Shown piece after piece: positions 8,801 through 16,536 of a stretch of 64,000 nt of DNA. A model generated the notes under the pieces. The model worked only from the letters and a program-made list of their open reading frames with translations. It did no database searches and was not told where the DNA came from. The stretch lies in contig NZ_CP033107.1 in NCBI RefSeq assembly GCF_003856975.1, positions 2,542,001-2,606,000 on the forward strand, read 5' to 3'. The stretch is from Plantibacter sp. PA-3-X8. Its GTDB lineage: Bacteria; Actinomycetota; Actinomycetes; Actinomycetales; Microbacteriaceae. Position 1 is the first letter of the stretch. Every line of letters begins with the position of its first letter. The position numbers and the translations under genes are program-made.

Positions 8801-9357
8801 AGCTCCATTCAATCTGTTTCGTGTTCGACTTCGGACGGCCCAACCTCGAATGGGCAGACGCATTCCTGACGCATGCTCCCCACTCGGCACGAGCGCGATG
8901 GATTCAATCTGTCGCTCACTTCGTGGACCAGGAAGGAGATGCTGGCGAGTATCAGGAGCTGCTCTTCGCACACTGGGGTCACCGTCTCGACGGTCAACCC
9001 CCGTTATCAGAGGAAGAGCAGCGGGCTTTCTTGCGTTGGCTAGTCCTTCCCGGCATCGATGTCCCGCTGGCAGCAGAACTCTTTGTCCGTGGTCCAGTCG
9101 TTTCGGTTCGCGAGGAGGATCTCTATGGCTACTACGACCTCGACGAATTCCCCTACGAAGAGCACCCCGAGTCATACCTTCGCGTGGCTAATCACCTGAT
9201 GCGAGGGAGTCTGACCCTGCCGCCGTTCGTCGACCAGATTCTGACTACAACCGACCTGGTTGTGACAACGAACGCGCCGCTCGTCCGGAACGTGCTCAAC
9301 ACCTTGCTGGGGCTCGGCTACTCGCCTGCCCGCGCACGGCTGGAAGCGATGGGGTGA
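5857..9357 (+). CDS. Large SIR2-domain protein, candidate anti-phage NADase
   Basis: 1166 residues from ATG 5857; the frame is open to 5662 but the extra residues are not SIR2-like and a purine-rich GGGAGG precedes 5857. The N-terminal SIR2 fold is complete: FFCGAGVSSATP (NAD-binding, about 28-39), TTNFDLLFE (122-130), VVHLHG with catalytic-type His161, and LIGYSAEDTIIQYL (204-217). The remaining ~850 residues are helical and repeat-like, the layout of defence-associated sirtuins in which the C-terminus senses infection; the extreme C-terminus may match DUF4020, to be checked. Known relatives deplete NAD on phage infection. It is the only rightward gene and the evident cargo of the element. 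Confidence 0.82.
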   Translation: MGTVEWISDGVNLPAEVEEAFWSDSLVFFCGAGVSSATPSNLPGFRGLAEDVSRTLGHPELVPADASSPVQFDVVMGKLDEISGDVHSRVSARLQGTVKPNPYHFNLLRVASAHGMTPRIVTTNFDLLFEAAATEVGLDPDVHVAPALPLGDDFSGVVHLHGILNPPPSSRMVLTDRDFGKAYITEGWATQFLTRMFARYTVVLIGYSAEDTIIQYLNRALPYNGERFAFTKNADEYENWERLGIRAMPFPSTPTSTYGALESFVGSWSARLSAEPTQRFDEIIDFVSAGPESAEVSPQETGWRLSDPALARHFRSHARAADWLSALDALGVLNALFDSDARPVESPHDWARWVRESIDDDDGELLLTVLAGHQGLLQPELWFQIWHKIYSDFNGSAGHRRLIFVLMSSQQPRESDRLSMLLSRTVEADPQTSELLLLHMLNPRLELKVQSGWGFSADHLETRLRLHWRSSSIRDAWPRLMPQLSDRSYLLSAVLDLIRLVEKTHAFFTEGDREDAISLRREQVEHAERSYRDDPYMLVVDIARDLLREQVRDQGTRDAMRLVEDRSEMVQRLALDALAEARSAEADVLVKLLMQRALPFEYRSKPEVFRLMAATYKHSSKVTRLAFIDYVRSTDRGPNDVEVSEYTRYNVFVWLSRSAGGEDPVQATRDGMEREHGFAPEEFPDLRSTRTFSRIADDPRDAEGRFRLMSLEGLVRALSEDQTLQDEYSAGPTLRELHDYLDHTVYGGVPLLDELIQQEVWNIPAWIAALQVIVRGTTWSAGDLLGRIESNAEGAADIAARLNYSVAYPENMLNRALVNAQERARLLLGLWRLANRETGAAKTADLTEWRQTARGSLARSFTGTLLRAVQQEGDEARIDEEGVVGLQQLLDAQAEDPADPSPMMLTEYASSLHFRAPEWFAEQLLPRLQVLDGSAHSNTLWAGLLARGLTGKRLRELLQEQVRTGWPQISRRLPASIEQFVQLHSICFVFDFGRPNLEWADAFLTHAPHSARARWIQSVAHFVDQEGDAGEYQELLFAHWGHRLDGQPPLSEEEQRAFLRWLVLPGIDVPLAAELFVRGPVVSVREEDLYGYYDLDEFPYEEHPESYLRVANHLMRGSLTLPPFVDQILTTTDLVVTTNAPLVRNVLNTLLGLGYSPARARLEAMG

Positions 9358-9494
9358 CGTGCGTTTAGCGCGTCATACACGCCATCACTAGACGCATGTC
9401 TGCGCCATGTCGGCGGCACAGCTAAGGGGTGATCCGATCGCGCACGACGTTCGCCCGAGGACCCGATTTCTGCGCTTGAGCTGCCCAGGACGCG

Positions 9495-10994
9495 TTATTC
9501 CTCCTGAAACGTCCAGCGAAGCCGGCGGTCAGTCCAAGCGCTCAAGGTGAACTTCTCGCCAGTACGCGGGTCAACGGTCCGCGGGCCACGGTCGGCCGGG
9601 TCGATCGTCAACCGGACTCCAAGGTCCGCTATCGCCCGACGACGTTCGAGCACTGACAGGTTGTCCCATTTCTCAGGGAGCGACTCCGCAAGCCGCATGT
9701 CGCTCAGAGGCGACTCTGCTCTGAGCGCTGAGAGCTTTGCCTGCTTGCGCTCGAGGCGCTCGCTCAGGTCCGAGAGCTTCTCGCGCGCCTTGACTTTGTC
9801 GATCAGCCCATCGCCGAGGAGTTCGGCGACGTCATCGCGCCGTCGCTGTAGATCCTCAATTTCCTCGATGACAGGCACCGACTCGTCGTCTGGGCGCAGG
9901 CGGGGAACCATGCGCTCATCCTGCAGCGTCCTGAGAACCCAGGCACGAACAGCCGCGTCCACGTACTCCCCGCTGATAGACGTGCAGTATCGCTCGAAGC
10001 ACACGTAGGAGATCGTCTTCAGGCGGCTACCGTCCGAGCGTAAGCGCGGAGTACGGACGGGATTCCCGTTCGCGTTCACTGTATTCGTTCGCTGCCGTAC
10101 ATCTTGACCGTGGCTGAACAATTGCCCGCCGCAGACGCCGCAGGTGAGCATGCCGCTCATGAGGTGCTTCGGCGTCGCCGCCCAGGACTGCTTCCGCTTG
10201 CGGTTCAACTTCAGCTCTCGAAAGTCCGCCCACTCCCGTGGCGTGAGAATCGGCTCCCACTGAATGGTCTTGCCTTCATCGAGATCAACCGGCTCGCCCC
10301 TATAAGAAGGTACGCCGCCGTAGTGGGAGTTCTCCAGCAGACGCTGGACCCGTTCGCCTGTCCATCTGTCCGCAAAAAGCGGGAGGACAGCACGCCGATT
10401 CCAGTCGATTGCGAGCTGCCTGTAGCTCGTCCCGGCGGTGACCCGTCGATAGCCTTCCCGGAGAATTTCCCCCTCAGCGGGCACGATCGCGATTCGTCCT
10501 TCGACGCGTTCGTAGCCGTACGGCCTGTTGCTGAACTGCCAGTGACCGTGCTTGGCAAGCTGCACGTTCTTGGACACCTGGCGGAGCCGCTTCTGCTCTC
10601 CCTCGTACTGCGACCACGCTGAGACTGTGCGAGCGACGGCGCGGCCGGCTGGCGAGGCTAGATCGAGCCCGTTCTCCGCCGAAGTGACGAAATACACCGG
10701 GATGCCTAGGTCAATCACTCGCTCGAGGTCTTTCGTCAGGCGCAGAAGGCGATCCTGATGCCATGCGATGATCGAACGCGGACGCGATTCCAACATGGCC
10801 TCGAAGGCCGGACGGCGTTTCCCGCTGGTCGCGCTCTGGTCATTGTCGCTGTAGACCTGATCTACCTCGAGCCCGAGTCGTCCCGCGAGCGCTCGACACT
10901 CCTGCTCGTGGCGTGCGACGCCGAGCTCCTCACCACTGCGGTCCTGGGACATTCGGACGTAGATCACGCAGCTCGATTGAGCAAGACTTGCCAT
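9495..10994 (-). CDS. Large serine recombinase (integrase)
   Basis: 499 residues. The N-terminal resolvase domain starts VIYVRMSQDRSGEE with catalytic Ser16, followed by the arginine motif SGKRRPAFEAM and IIAWHQDRLLRL. The recombinase domain (YGYERVEG..., WTGERVQRLLENSHYGG) is at about 170-280. A zinc ribbon uses CGVCGG near 290 and CFERYC near 350, and a coiled coil spans about 385-435. It integrates or excises the element by a double-strand serine mechanism. The ATG (10994) is only ~30 bp from the dprA junction, so its promoter must lie at or beyond the attachment site. Confidence 0.93.
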   Translation of the reverse strand: MASLAQSSCVIYVRMSQDRSGEELGVARHEQECRALAGRLGLEVDQVYSDNDQSATSGKRRPAFEAMLESRPRSIIAWHQDRLLRLTKDLERVIDLGIPVYFVTSAENGLDLASPAGRAVARTVSAWSQYEGEQKRLRQVSKNVQLAKHGHWQFSNRPYGYERVEGRIAIVPAEGEILREGYRRVTAGTSYRQLAIDWNRRAVLPLFADRWTGERVQRLLENSHYGGVPSYRGEPVDLDEGKTIQWEPILTPREWADFRELKLNRKRKQSWAATPKHLMSGMLTCGVCGGQLFSHGQDVRQRTNTVNANGNPVRTPRLRSDGSRLKTISYVCFERYCTSISGEYVDAAVRAWVLRTLQDERMVPRLRPDDESVPVIEEIEDLQRRRDDVAELLGDGLIDKVKAREKLSDLSERLERKQAKLSALRAESPLSDMRLAESLPEKWDNLSVLERRRAIADLGVRLTIDPADRGPRTVDPRTGEKFTLSAWTDRRLRWTFQEE

Positions 10995-11015
10995 GGCCCG
11001 AGGCTAGCCCAAAGC

Positions 11016-11030
11016 ACCCCCGCCGGGCAT
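11016..11030. other. Right attachment junction (attR) inside dprA
   Basis: Reading rightward, the frame changes from element-like sequence to DprA consensus at about the codons ACC-CCC-GCC-GGG-CAT (11016-11030). In DprA relatives the residues before GHAASLGRP are usually NT-A, and here they read ST-P-A, so the crossover core probably lies in these few bases. The exact core needs the left junction. Confidence 0.6.
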
Positions 11031-11387
11031 GCTGCGTCCCTCGGGCGTCCGCTCGGAGCCGTGCCCGGCCCGGTCACGAGTCCGTCGTCGGCTGGCTGTC
11101 ACCGGCTGATCCGTGAGTACGCCGCCACCTGCGTGACGAACGCCGCGCAGATGGCGGAGCTCGCCGGGTGGACCGCGGTCGACGCGGACGCGCAGGCGTT
11201 CGCCTCACCGGAGGAACGCCGGGTCCGTGATGTGATGAGCGCTCGCTCGCCGCGCACCGTCGAGGCGCTTGCGAAAGCGAGTGGTCTGAGTCCTCGTGAG
11301 GTCACCAGCGTGCTCGGTGCACTCGATCTCGCCGGGGCCGTCGAGGAACGCGAACGGGGTTGGGTGCTCGTCGGCGGACGGGCGTGA
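11022..11387 (+). pseudogene. dprA: dprA 3' fragment, cut by the mobile element
   Basis: The last ~121 residues of DNA-processing protein DprA. AGHAASLGRPLGAVPGPVTS and GCHRLIREYAATCV are the end of the Rossmann-like DprA domain that binds single-stranded DNA and loads RecA during transformation. It is followed by the C-terminal winged helix (RRVRDVMSARSPRTVEALA...SVLGALDLAGAVEE). No start codon or preceding domain is present, so this piece cannot act as DprA. xerC follows in the same orientation, as in relatives. The 5' half should lie beyond the element's left end. Excision would restore the gene. Confidence 0.88.
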
Positions 11388-11444
11388 GGTGATCGGTCGG
11401 CGGGGGAAGGCCACGGCGTCGGACGCGTGGGGCATGCTGTCCAC

Positions 11445-12374
11445 GTGGACATCTGGAGTAGCATCGACGGGTTCTCGGAGCACCTCGCTTCAGAGCGTCG
11501 GTTGTCGCCGCAGACCGTTCGCGCCTACGCATCCGATCTCCGGCAGCTCGCCGACTTCGCCACCGGACGCGATGTCGAGCGCGTCGACGGCGTGACGCTG
11601 GACCTCCTCCGCGACTGGCTCTGGGCAGCTTCCGAGGCCGGCTCGTCCAAGGCGACGCTCGCGCGACGCACCGCCACGGCCAAGGCCTGGAGCGCCTGGC
11701 TCCTGCGCACCGGCAGGGTCGATTCGGACGTCGCGGCACGTCTCCGGAGTCCGAAGACGGGTCGGACCCTGCCACGAGTCGTCGGCCGGGGGCCGTTCGA
11801 CGACCTCCTCGCGGGGCTCGAGGACCGCGCCGCATCGGGGGAGCCGAACGCCCTCCGCGACCTCGCCGTCGTCGAACTGCTCTACGCGTCAGCGCTTCGC
11901 GTGTCCGAGCTGTGCGGACTCGACCGGGACGACCTCGACCTCGACCGGCTCACCGTCCGTGTCACTGGCAAGGGCGACAAGGAGCGGGTCGTTCCGTTCG
12001 GCGTCCCCGCTCAGTCGGCGATCGTCGACTACCTCACGAGCGCCCGCCCGCAGCTGGTCGCCCGTGCAGCCGCGAACGACCGCGGACCGACGCCCGGCGC
12101 AGCCCTCTTCCTCGGCGCGCGCGGAGGGCGGCTCGGCCCGCGCTCCGTCTACACGCTCGTCGCCCGGCTCCTCGACGCCGTGCCCGGTGGTGGTCCGGCA
12201 GGGCCTCACGCCCTGCGGCACACCGCCGCGACGCACCTGCTCGACGGGGGAGCGGACCTCCGCGCGGTCCAGGAACTCCTCGGCCACGCGAGTCTCGCGA
12301 CGACGCAGATCTACACGCACGTCTCCGTCGAACGCATCAAGGAGAGCTACCGCAACGCCCACCCACGGGCCTGA
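11445..12374 (+). CDS. xerC: Tyrosine recombinase XerC
   Basis: 309 residues from GTG 11445; GTG 11427 is possible, but [10 protein letters not shown] fits the family N-terminus. The N-terminal SAM-like core-binding domain ([21 protein letters not shown]) is followed by the catalytic domain with Arg152 (ALRVSEL), Lys176, His255 and Arg258 ([10 protein letters not shown]), His281 (LLGHASL) and nucleophile Tyr290 (TQIYTH). XerC with XerD resolves chromosome dimers at dif during division. The chromosomal position between dprA and rpsB and the length indicate the housekeeping enzyme, not part of the mobile element. Its 3' end overlaps the convergent M23 gene by 28 bases. Confidence 0.9.
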   Translation: MDIWSSIDGFSEHLASERRLSPQTVRAYASDLRQLADFATGRDVERVDGVTLDLLRDWLWAASEAGSSKATLARRTATAKAWSAWLLRTGRVDSDVAARLRSPKTGRTLPRVVGRGPFDDLLAGLEDRAASGEPNALRDLAVVELLYASALRVSELCGLDRDDLDLDRLTVRVTGKGDKERVVPFGVPAQSAIVDYLTSARPQLVARAAANDRGPTPGAALFLGARGGRLGPRSVYTLVARLLDAVPGGGPAGPHALRHTAATHLLDGGADLRAVQELLGHASLATTQIYTHVSVERIKESYRNAHPRA

Positions 12375-12871
12375 GCCTCCGCCGTCGCGGTCAGTGGGAG
12401 CAGGACGGCCGGTGGCACCTCGCCGAGCAGCAGCATCGGATTGACGTAGACGCCGTCGAGCCGCACCCCGAAGTGCACGCAGCCGTCGGCGCAGTGTCCG
12501 CCGACGTCGACCGTCCCGATCGGTGCCCCGCGGGTCACGCGGCTACCGACGTCGACCGAACCCACCACCGGCTCGATGCTCGAGACGTGTCCGTCGTCGT
12601 GCCGGATCACGACGAGTGGGCGGTCGACCACCGTCCCGCTGAACGTCACGACGCCGGCGGCTGCTGCGGCGACCGGCTGACCGGGTGATGCCGCGATGTC
12701 GATACCCCGGTGGCCGGCGCTGTAGGGGTCGGGCGGCGCGACGAACGGCTCGGTGACGACGTGCGGGGGAGCGATCGGCCAGCTCCAGGCCGGCGCCGCC
12801 CCAGACGTGCTCACGGGTGCGAGGAGCACCAGGCAGGAGATGAGGAACCAACTGGCGATCGAGGTCATCAT
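12347..12871 (-). CDS. Secreted M23-family peptidase, degenerate active site
   Basis: 174 residues from ATG 12871. A signal peptide is clear ([17 protein letters not shown], about 8-24). The LytM-type domain has GHRGIDIAA with zinc ligands His54 and Asp58, a central barrel (GVVTFSG, DDGHVSS), and CVHFGVR with His133. The usual HxHFG motif has Cys131 where the first His is expected, so catalysis may be lost. Such proteins often activate or scaffold amidases that split peptidoglycan. Its genomic place between xerC and rpsB is conserved in related actinobacteria, to my knowledge. Confidence 0.8.
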   Translation of the reverse strand: MMTSIASWFLISCLVLLAPVSTSGAAPAWSWPIAPPHVVTEPFVAPPDPYSAGHRGIDIAASPGQPVAAAAAGVVTFSGTVVDRPLVVIRHDDGHVSSIEPVVGSVDVGSRVTRGAPIGTVDVGGHCADGCVHFGVRLDGVYVNPMLLLGEVPPAVLLPLTATAEAQARGWALR

Positions 12872-12982
12872 GATCCGAGCCTGACGTGCTCGGGAGAGCG
12901 AGGGCCGGTGGGCACCTCGGAGCGGGGGGGACGGACCTGGTCGGACGGCCTGTGGAGCGCCGTCATCACGGTGGCCTGATGC

Positions 12983-13185
12983 TATGCTGAACGGAGCACC
13001 TCGCTCGTCGGGGTGACTACGCGTGCCATTTCGGCCACCACCTCCAATCGGTCCTCGCTCTCCGGAGCGTGGCGGACGTGCGCCGGGCACCAGGGACGAG
13101 GCCATCCGGTCCGTCAGACAACCGAGGCACTCCCACCCGTCCGCGTCAGCGGTGCGGTGGCGAGCGCAGAACAGGAGAACGGCTC
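12983..13185 (+). promoter_or_regulatory. Promoter and ~190-base leader of rpsB
   Basis: TATGCT at 12983-12988 is a good -10 element; no clear -35 is seen. The transcript would carry a leader of about 190 bases before the rpsB start, unlike the leaderless genes elsewhere in the window. Ribosomal protein genes often have such leaders for autoregulation, but I did not recognise a known S2 leader fold. Confidence 0.4.
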
Positions 13186-14109
13186 ATGGCCGTCGTAACC
13201 ATCCGCCAGCTGCTCGACAGCGGCGTGCACTTCGGGCACCAGACCCGCCGTTGGAACCCGAAGATGAAGCGCTTCATCTTCACCGAGCGTTCCGGCATCT
13301 ACATCATCGACCTGCAGCAGTCGCTCGGCTACATCGACCAGGCCTTCGACTTCGTCAAGGAGACGGTCGCCCACGGTGGCACCATCCTCTTCGTCGGCAC
13401 GAAGAAGCAGGCGCAGGAAGTCATCGCCGAGCAGGCGACGCGCGTCGGCCAGCCCTACGTCAACCAGCGTTGGCTCGGTGGCCTCCTCACCAACTTCCAG
13501 ACGGTGTCGAAGCGACTCGCCCGCATGAAGGAGCTCGAGGAGCTCGACTTCGAAGACGCCTCCAAGAGCGGCTTCACCAAGAAGGAACTCCTCATCAAGA
13601 AGCGCGAGCTGGACAAGCTCCACAAGTCGCTCGGTGGTATCCGCAACCTCTCGAAGACGCCGTCGGCGCTCTGGGTCGTCGACACCAAGAAGGAGCACCT
13701 CGCGATCGACGAGGCGCGCAAGCTCGGCATCCCGGTCATCGGCATCCTCGACACCAACTGCGACCCCGACGAGGTCACCTACCCGATCCCGGGTAACGAC
13801 GACGCGATCCGTTCCGTCGGCCTGCTGACGCGCATCATCGCCGACGCCGCCGCCGAGGGTCTCATCCAGCGCCACCAGAAGCCGACCGAGGGCGACGCCC
13901 CGGCCGAGCCGCTCGCCGAGTGGGAGCAGGAGCTGCTCCAGGGCGGCGAGCAGGGTTCCGCCGAGACCGAGAAGGTCGCCGATGAGGCGATCGCCGCAAC
14001 CGACGCCGTCGAGGCAGCCCCGGCTGTCGAAGACGTCGAGGTCGCTGCAACCGAGTCCGCCGCCGACGCCGAGGGCGCAGCTGCCGCCGTCGTCGCCGAC
14101 GAGAAGTAA
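13186..14109 (+). CDS. rpsB: 30S ribosomal protein S2
   Basis: 307 residues from ATG 13186 with AGGAG about six bases upstream. Hallmark segments: [25 protein letters not shown], the rRNA-contacting [15 protein letters not shown] and [18 protein letters not shown]. Residues after about 245 form an acidic, alanine-rich tail ([20 protein letters not shown]), which is common in actinobacterial S2 and makes the protein longer than the E. coli one. It assembles late into the small subunit near the head-body junction. tsf follows after 18 bases, the near-universal rpsB-tsf pair. Confidence 0.97.
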   Translation: MAVVTIRQLLDSGVHFGHQTRRWNPKMKRFIFTERSGIYIIDLQQSLGYIDQAFDFVKETVAHGGTILFVGTKKQAQEVIAEQATRVGQPYVNQRWLGGLLTNFQTVSKRLARMKELEELDFEDASKSGFTKKELLIKKRELDKLHKSLGGIRNLSKTPSALWVVDTKKEHLAIDEARKLGIPVIGILDTNCDPDEVTYPIPGNDDAIRSVGLLTRIIADAAAEGLIQRHQKPTEGDAPAEPLAEWEQELLQGGEQGSAETEKVADEAIAATDAVEAAPAVEDVEVAATESAADAEGAAAAVVADEK

Positions 14110-14127
14110 TCAAGGAGGACACCAGCA

Positions 14128-14955
14128 ATGGCCAACTTTTCTCTCGCTGACCTGAAGGTGCTGCGCGAGCAGCTCGGCACCGGCATGGTCGACACCAAGA
14201 ACGCACTCGTCGAAGCCGATGGCGACGTCGAGAAGGCGACCGAGATCCTGCGTCTCAAGGGTGCGAAGGGTAACGCGAAGCGTGCCGACCGCTCCACGAG
14301 CGAGGGCCTCGTCGCCGCGAAGGAGAACGGCGACACCGCCACGCTCATCGAGCTCGCCTGCGAGACCGACTTCGTCGCGAAGGGCGAGAAGTTCCTCGCT
14401 CTGGCCGACCTCGTCCTCGACGCGGTCGTCGCCGCCGGCGCGACCACCGTCGACGAGGGGAACGCGGCTCCGGCCGACGGCAAGACCGTCGCCGAGGTCA
14501 TCGCGGACTCCGCTGCGATCATCGGTGAGAAGTTCGAGCTCCGCCGCCTCGCGGTGGTGCGCGGTGAGCACTTCGCCGTCTACCTCCACAAGACCAACAA
14601 GGACCTGCCCGCGCAGGTCGGCGTGGTCGTCGGCTACACGGGCGACGACGCGGAGACGGCTCGCAGCATCGCGCAGCACATCTCGTTCGCCAACCCGTCC
14701 TACCTCAGCCGCGACGACGTCCCGGCCGACGAGGTCGAGAAGGAGCGCGAGATCGTCACCGAGATCTCGAAGAACGAGGGCAAGCCCGAGGCTGCACTGC
14801 CGAAGATCGTCGAGGGCCGCGTGACCTCGTACTTCAAGCAGGTCGCGCTCCTCGAGCAGGACTACGCCAAGGACAACAAGCTGTCCGTGCAGAAGGTGCT
14901 CGCTGACGCGGGCCTCACCGTGACCGGGTTCGCCCGCTTCAAGGTCGGCGCGTAG
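14128..14955 (+). CDS. tsf: Elongation factor Ts
   Basis: 275 residues with AAGGAGG ten bases before ATG 14128. The N-terminal UBA-like helix bundle (LADLKVLREQLGTGMVDTKNAL) is followed by the TDFV motif (CETDFVAKGEKF, about 80-91), which inserts into EF-Tu and expels GDP. Two core dimerisation subdomains end with LEQDYAKDNKLSVQKVLADAG. EF-Ts regenerates EF-Tu-GTP in translation. It is co-transcribed with rpsB, and the unit ends in a strong terminator just after the stop. Confidence 0.97.
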   Translation: MANFSLADLKVLREQLGTGMVDTKNALVEADGDVEKATEILRLKGAKGNAKRADRSTSEGLVAAKENGDTATLIELACETDFVAKGEKFLALADLVLDAVVAAGATTVDEGNAAPADGKTVAEVIADSAAIIGEKFELRRLAVVRGEHFAVYLHKTNKDLPAQVGVVVGYTGDDAETARSIAQHISFANPSYLSRDDVPADEVEKEREIVTEISKNEGKPEAALPKIVEGRVTSYFKQVALLEQDYAKDNKLSVQKVLADAGLTVTGFARFKVGA

Positions 14956-14965
14956 CAGTTGTGAC

Positions 14966-15001
14966 GGGGTCCGGATCGCCAGTGGCGATCCGGACCCCTT
15001 T
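14966..15001 (+). terminator. Rho-independent terminator of rpsB-tsf
   Basis: Perfect 15-bp GC-rich stem (14966-14980 with 14984-14998), 3-base loop AGT, then TTT. It starts 10 bases after the tsf stop. Confidence 0.85.
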
Positions 15002-15124
15002 GCGTGCGCGGGCATACCCGCGCACGTGGGATCGGTGACGATCCAGCCAGCGAGTCGACGGCTGTCGCGGACAGCGGGCGGCTCCTGACGCTAAGTTGTG
15101 TGAGGGACGAGGAAGGACAGGCGG

Positions 15125-15838
15125 ATGCCGGAGAAGAAGCGCAGGGTACTGCTCAAGCTGTCAGGTGAGGCGTTCGGAGGCGGCCAGTTGGGCGTCAATC
15201 CCGACGTGGTCGGGTCGATCGCCCGCGAGATCGCTGAGGCGACCGCCGAGGTCGAGGTCGCAGTGGTCGTCGGAGGCGGCAACTTCTTCCGCGGAGCCGA
15301 GCTCAGCCAGCGCGGCATGGACCGCGGCCGAGCCGACTACATGGGCATGCTCGGAACGGTCATGAACGCCCTGGCGCTCCAGGACTTCCTGGAACAGGCG
15401 GGTGCCGCCACGCGCGTGCAGTCGGCCATCGCCATGACGCAGGTCGCCGAGCCGTACATCCCGCTCCGTGCCGAGCGACACCTCGAGAAGGGCCGCGTCG
15501 TCATCTTCGGAGCGGGCGCCGGACTCCCGTACTTCTCGACCGACACCGTCTCGGCACAGCGCGCGCTCGAGATCGGAGCCGTCGAGGTCCTCGTTGCCAA
15601 GAACGGCGTCGACGGCGTCTACACCGCCGACCCCCGCGTCGACCCGACGGCGACGAAGATCGACACCATCTCCTATCAGGAGGCGCTCCAGCGCGGCCTC
15701 AAGGTCGTCGACTCGACGGCCTTCAGCCTCTGCATGGACAACGGCATGCCGATGCGCGTCTTCGGCATGGAGCCGGCCGGCAACGTCACGGCGGCCATCC
15801 GCGGTGCCGCGATCGGCACCCTCGTCACCTCCGCCTAG
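15125..15838 (+). CDS. pyrH: Uridylate kinase (UMP kinase)
   Basis: 237 residues from ATG 15125, preceded by a purine-rich AGGAAGGA. Amino-acid-kinase fold: [13 protein letters not shown] (phosphate-binding lysine, about 6-18), [13 protein letters not shown] (about 46-58), and the nucleotide-binding [13 protein letters not shown] followed by [17 protein letters not shown]. It phosphorylates UMP to UDP in pyrimidine nucleotide synthesis and is a hexamer in bacteria. A candidate -10 (TAAGTT, 15094-15099) lies in the gap after the tsf terminator, so it probably starts a new pyrH-frr-cdsA unit. Confidence 0.96.
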   Translation: MPEKKRRVLLKLSGEAFGGGQLGVNPDVVGSIAREIAEATAEVEVAVVVGGGNFFRGAELSQRGMDRGRADYMGMLGTVMNALALQDFLEQAGAATRVQSAIAMTQVAEPYIPLRAERHLEKGRVVIFGAGAGLPYFSTDTVSAQRALEIGAVEVLVAKNGVDGVYTADPRVDPTATKIDTISYQEALQRGLKVVDSTAFSLCMDNGMPMRVFGMEPAGNVTAAIRGAAIGTLVTSA

Positions 15839-15910
15839 GCGGCAGGGCGGCCAGGCCGAGGCCAGCCGCCCGACTAGACTGAACCCAGTAATGCAATCAA
15901 AGGAGTGCTC

Positions 15911-16465
15911 GTGATCGCGGATGTCCTCTCGGATGTTAGTACCCGGATGTCGAAGGCCGTCGAGGCCGCGAAGGATGACTTCGCCACGGTGCGTACGGGT
16001 CGCGCCAACCCCCAGCTGTTCCAGAAGGTCCTGGTGAGCTACTACGGCACGCCGACGCCGCTGGCGCAGCTCGCCTCCCTGCAGAACCAGGAAGCTCGCA
16101 CGATCGTCGTGACGCCCTACGACAAGTCCGCATTGCGCGACATCGAGCAGGCGATCCGCGACATCCCGAACCTCGGCGCCAACCCGACGAACGACGGCAC
16201 CGTCATCCGGGTCACCATGCCCGAACTGACCGCTGAGCGTCGCAAGGAATACGTCAAGATCGTCCGCGGCAAGGGTGAAGACGCGAAGGTGTCGATCCGC
16301 AACATCCGTCGCAAGGGCAAGGACGACCTCGAGGCGCTCAAGAGCGAGGTCGGCGATGACGACGTCGCACGCGGCGAGAAGGAGCTCGAGGCCGTCACGA
16401 AGTCCCACATCGACGCCGTCGACGCCGCGCTGAAGGCCAAGGAGACCGAGCTGCTCTCCATCTGA
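15911..16465 (+). CDS. frr: Ribosome recycling factor
   Basis: 184 residues from GTG 15911, chosen because AAAGGAG ends five bases upstream; a GTG at 15905 lies inside that site. The family pattern is complete: [36 protein letters not shown] and [22 protein letters not shown]. With EF-G it splits post-termination ribosomes. A -10-like TAGACT at 15875-15880 could add an internal promoter. Length matches the usual ~185 residues. Confidence 0.96.
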   Translation: MIADVLSDVSTRMSKAVEAAKDDFATVRTGRANPQLFQKVLVSYYGTPTPLAQLASLQNQEARTIVVTPYDKSALRDIEQAIRDIPNLGANPTNDGTVIRVTMPELTAERRKEYVKIVRGKGEDAKVSIRNIRRKGKDDLEALKSEVGDDDVARGEKELEAVTKSHIDAVDAALKAKETELLSI

Positions 16466-16536
16466 GCCGCTGTCCCACCGCTGATTCCGTTCGCCGACCG
16501 GTCCCTCGACCGACGGCACGCCCGCTGGAGGTACCT

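Larger units (their letters stand above)
1..11025. mobile_element. Integrative mobilisable element inserted in dprA (right part; left end outside window)
   Basis: Seen: a leftward block of relaxase, MobC-like, primase/helicase-like and HTH/Xis-like genes, a SIR2 cargo gene and a large serine recombinase at the right border. Right of the recombinase the reading frame becomes the C-terminus of DprA from about 11022. Base composition is visibly more AT-rich and codon use more relaxed than in the flanking core genes. Known: relaxase plus MobC without conjugation machinery is typical of mobilisable (not self-transmissible) elements, and large serine recombinases integrate at a single core site. 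No type IV secretion gene is seen, but the element continues left, so self-transfer cannot be excluded. The left junction and the dprA 5' part should lie outside the window. Confidence 0.85.

Noticed and set aside
15161..16519. 452-aa leftward frame opposite pyrH/frr
   Set aside because: Antisense shadow of two conserved housekeeping genes.
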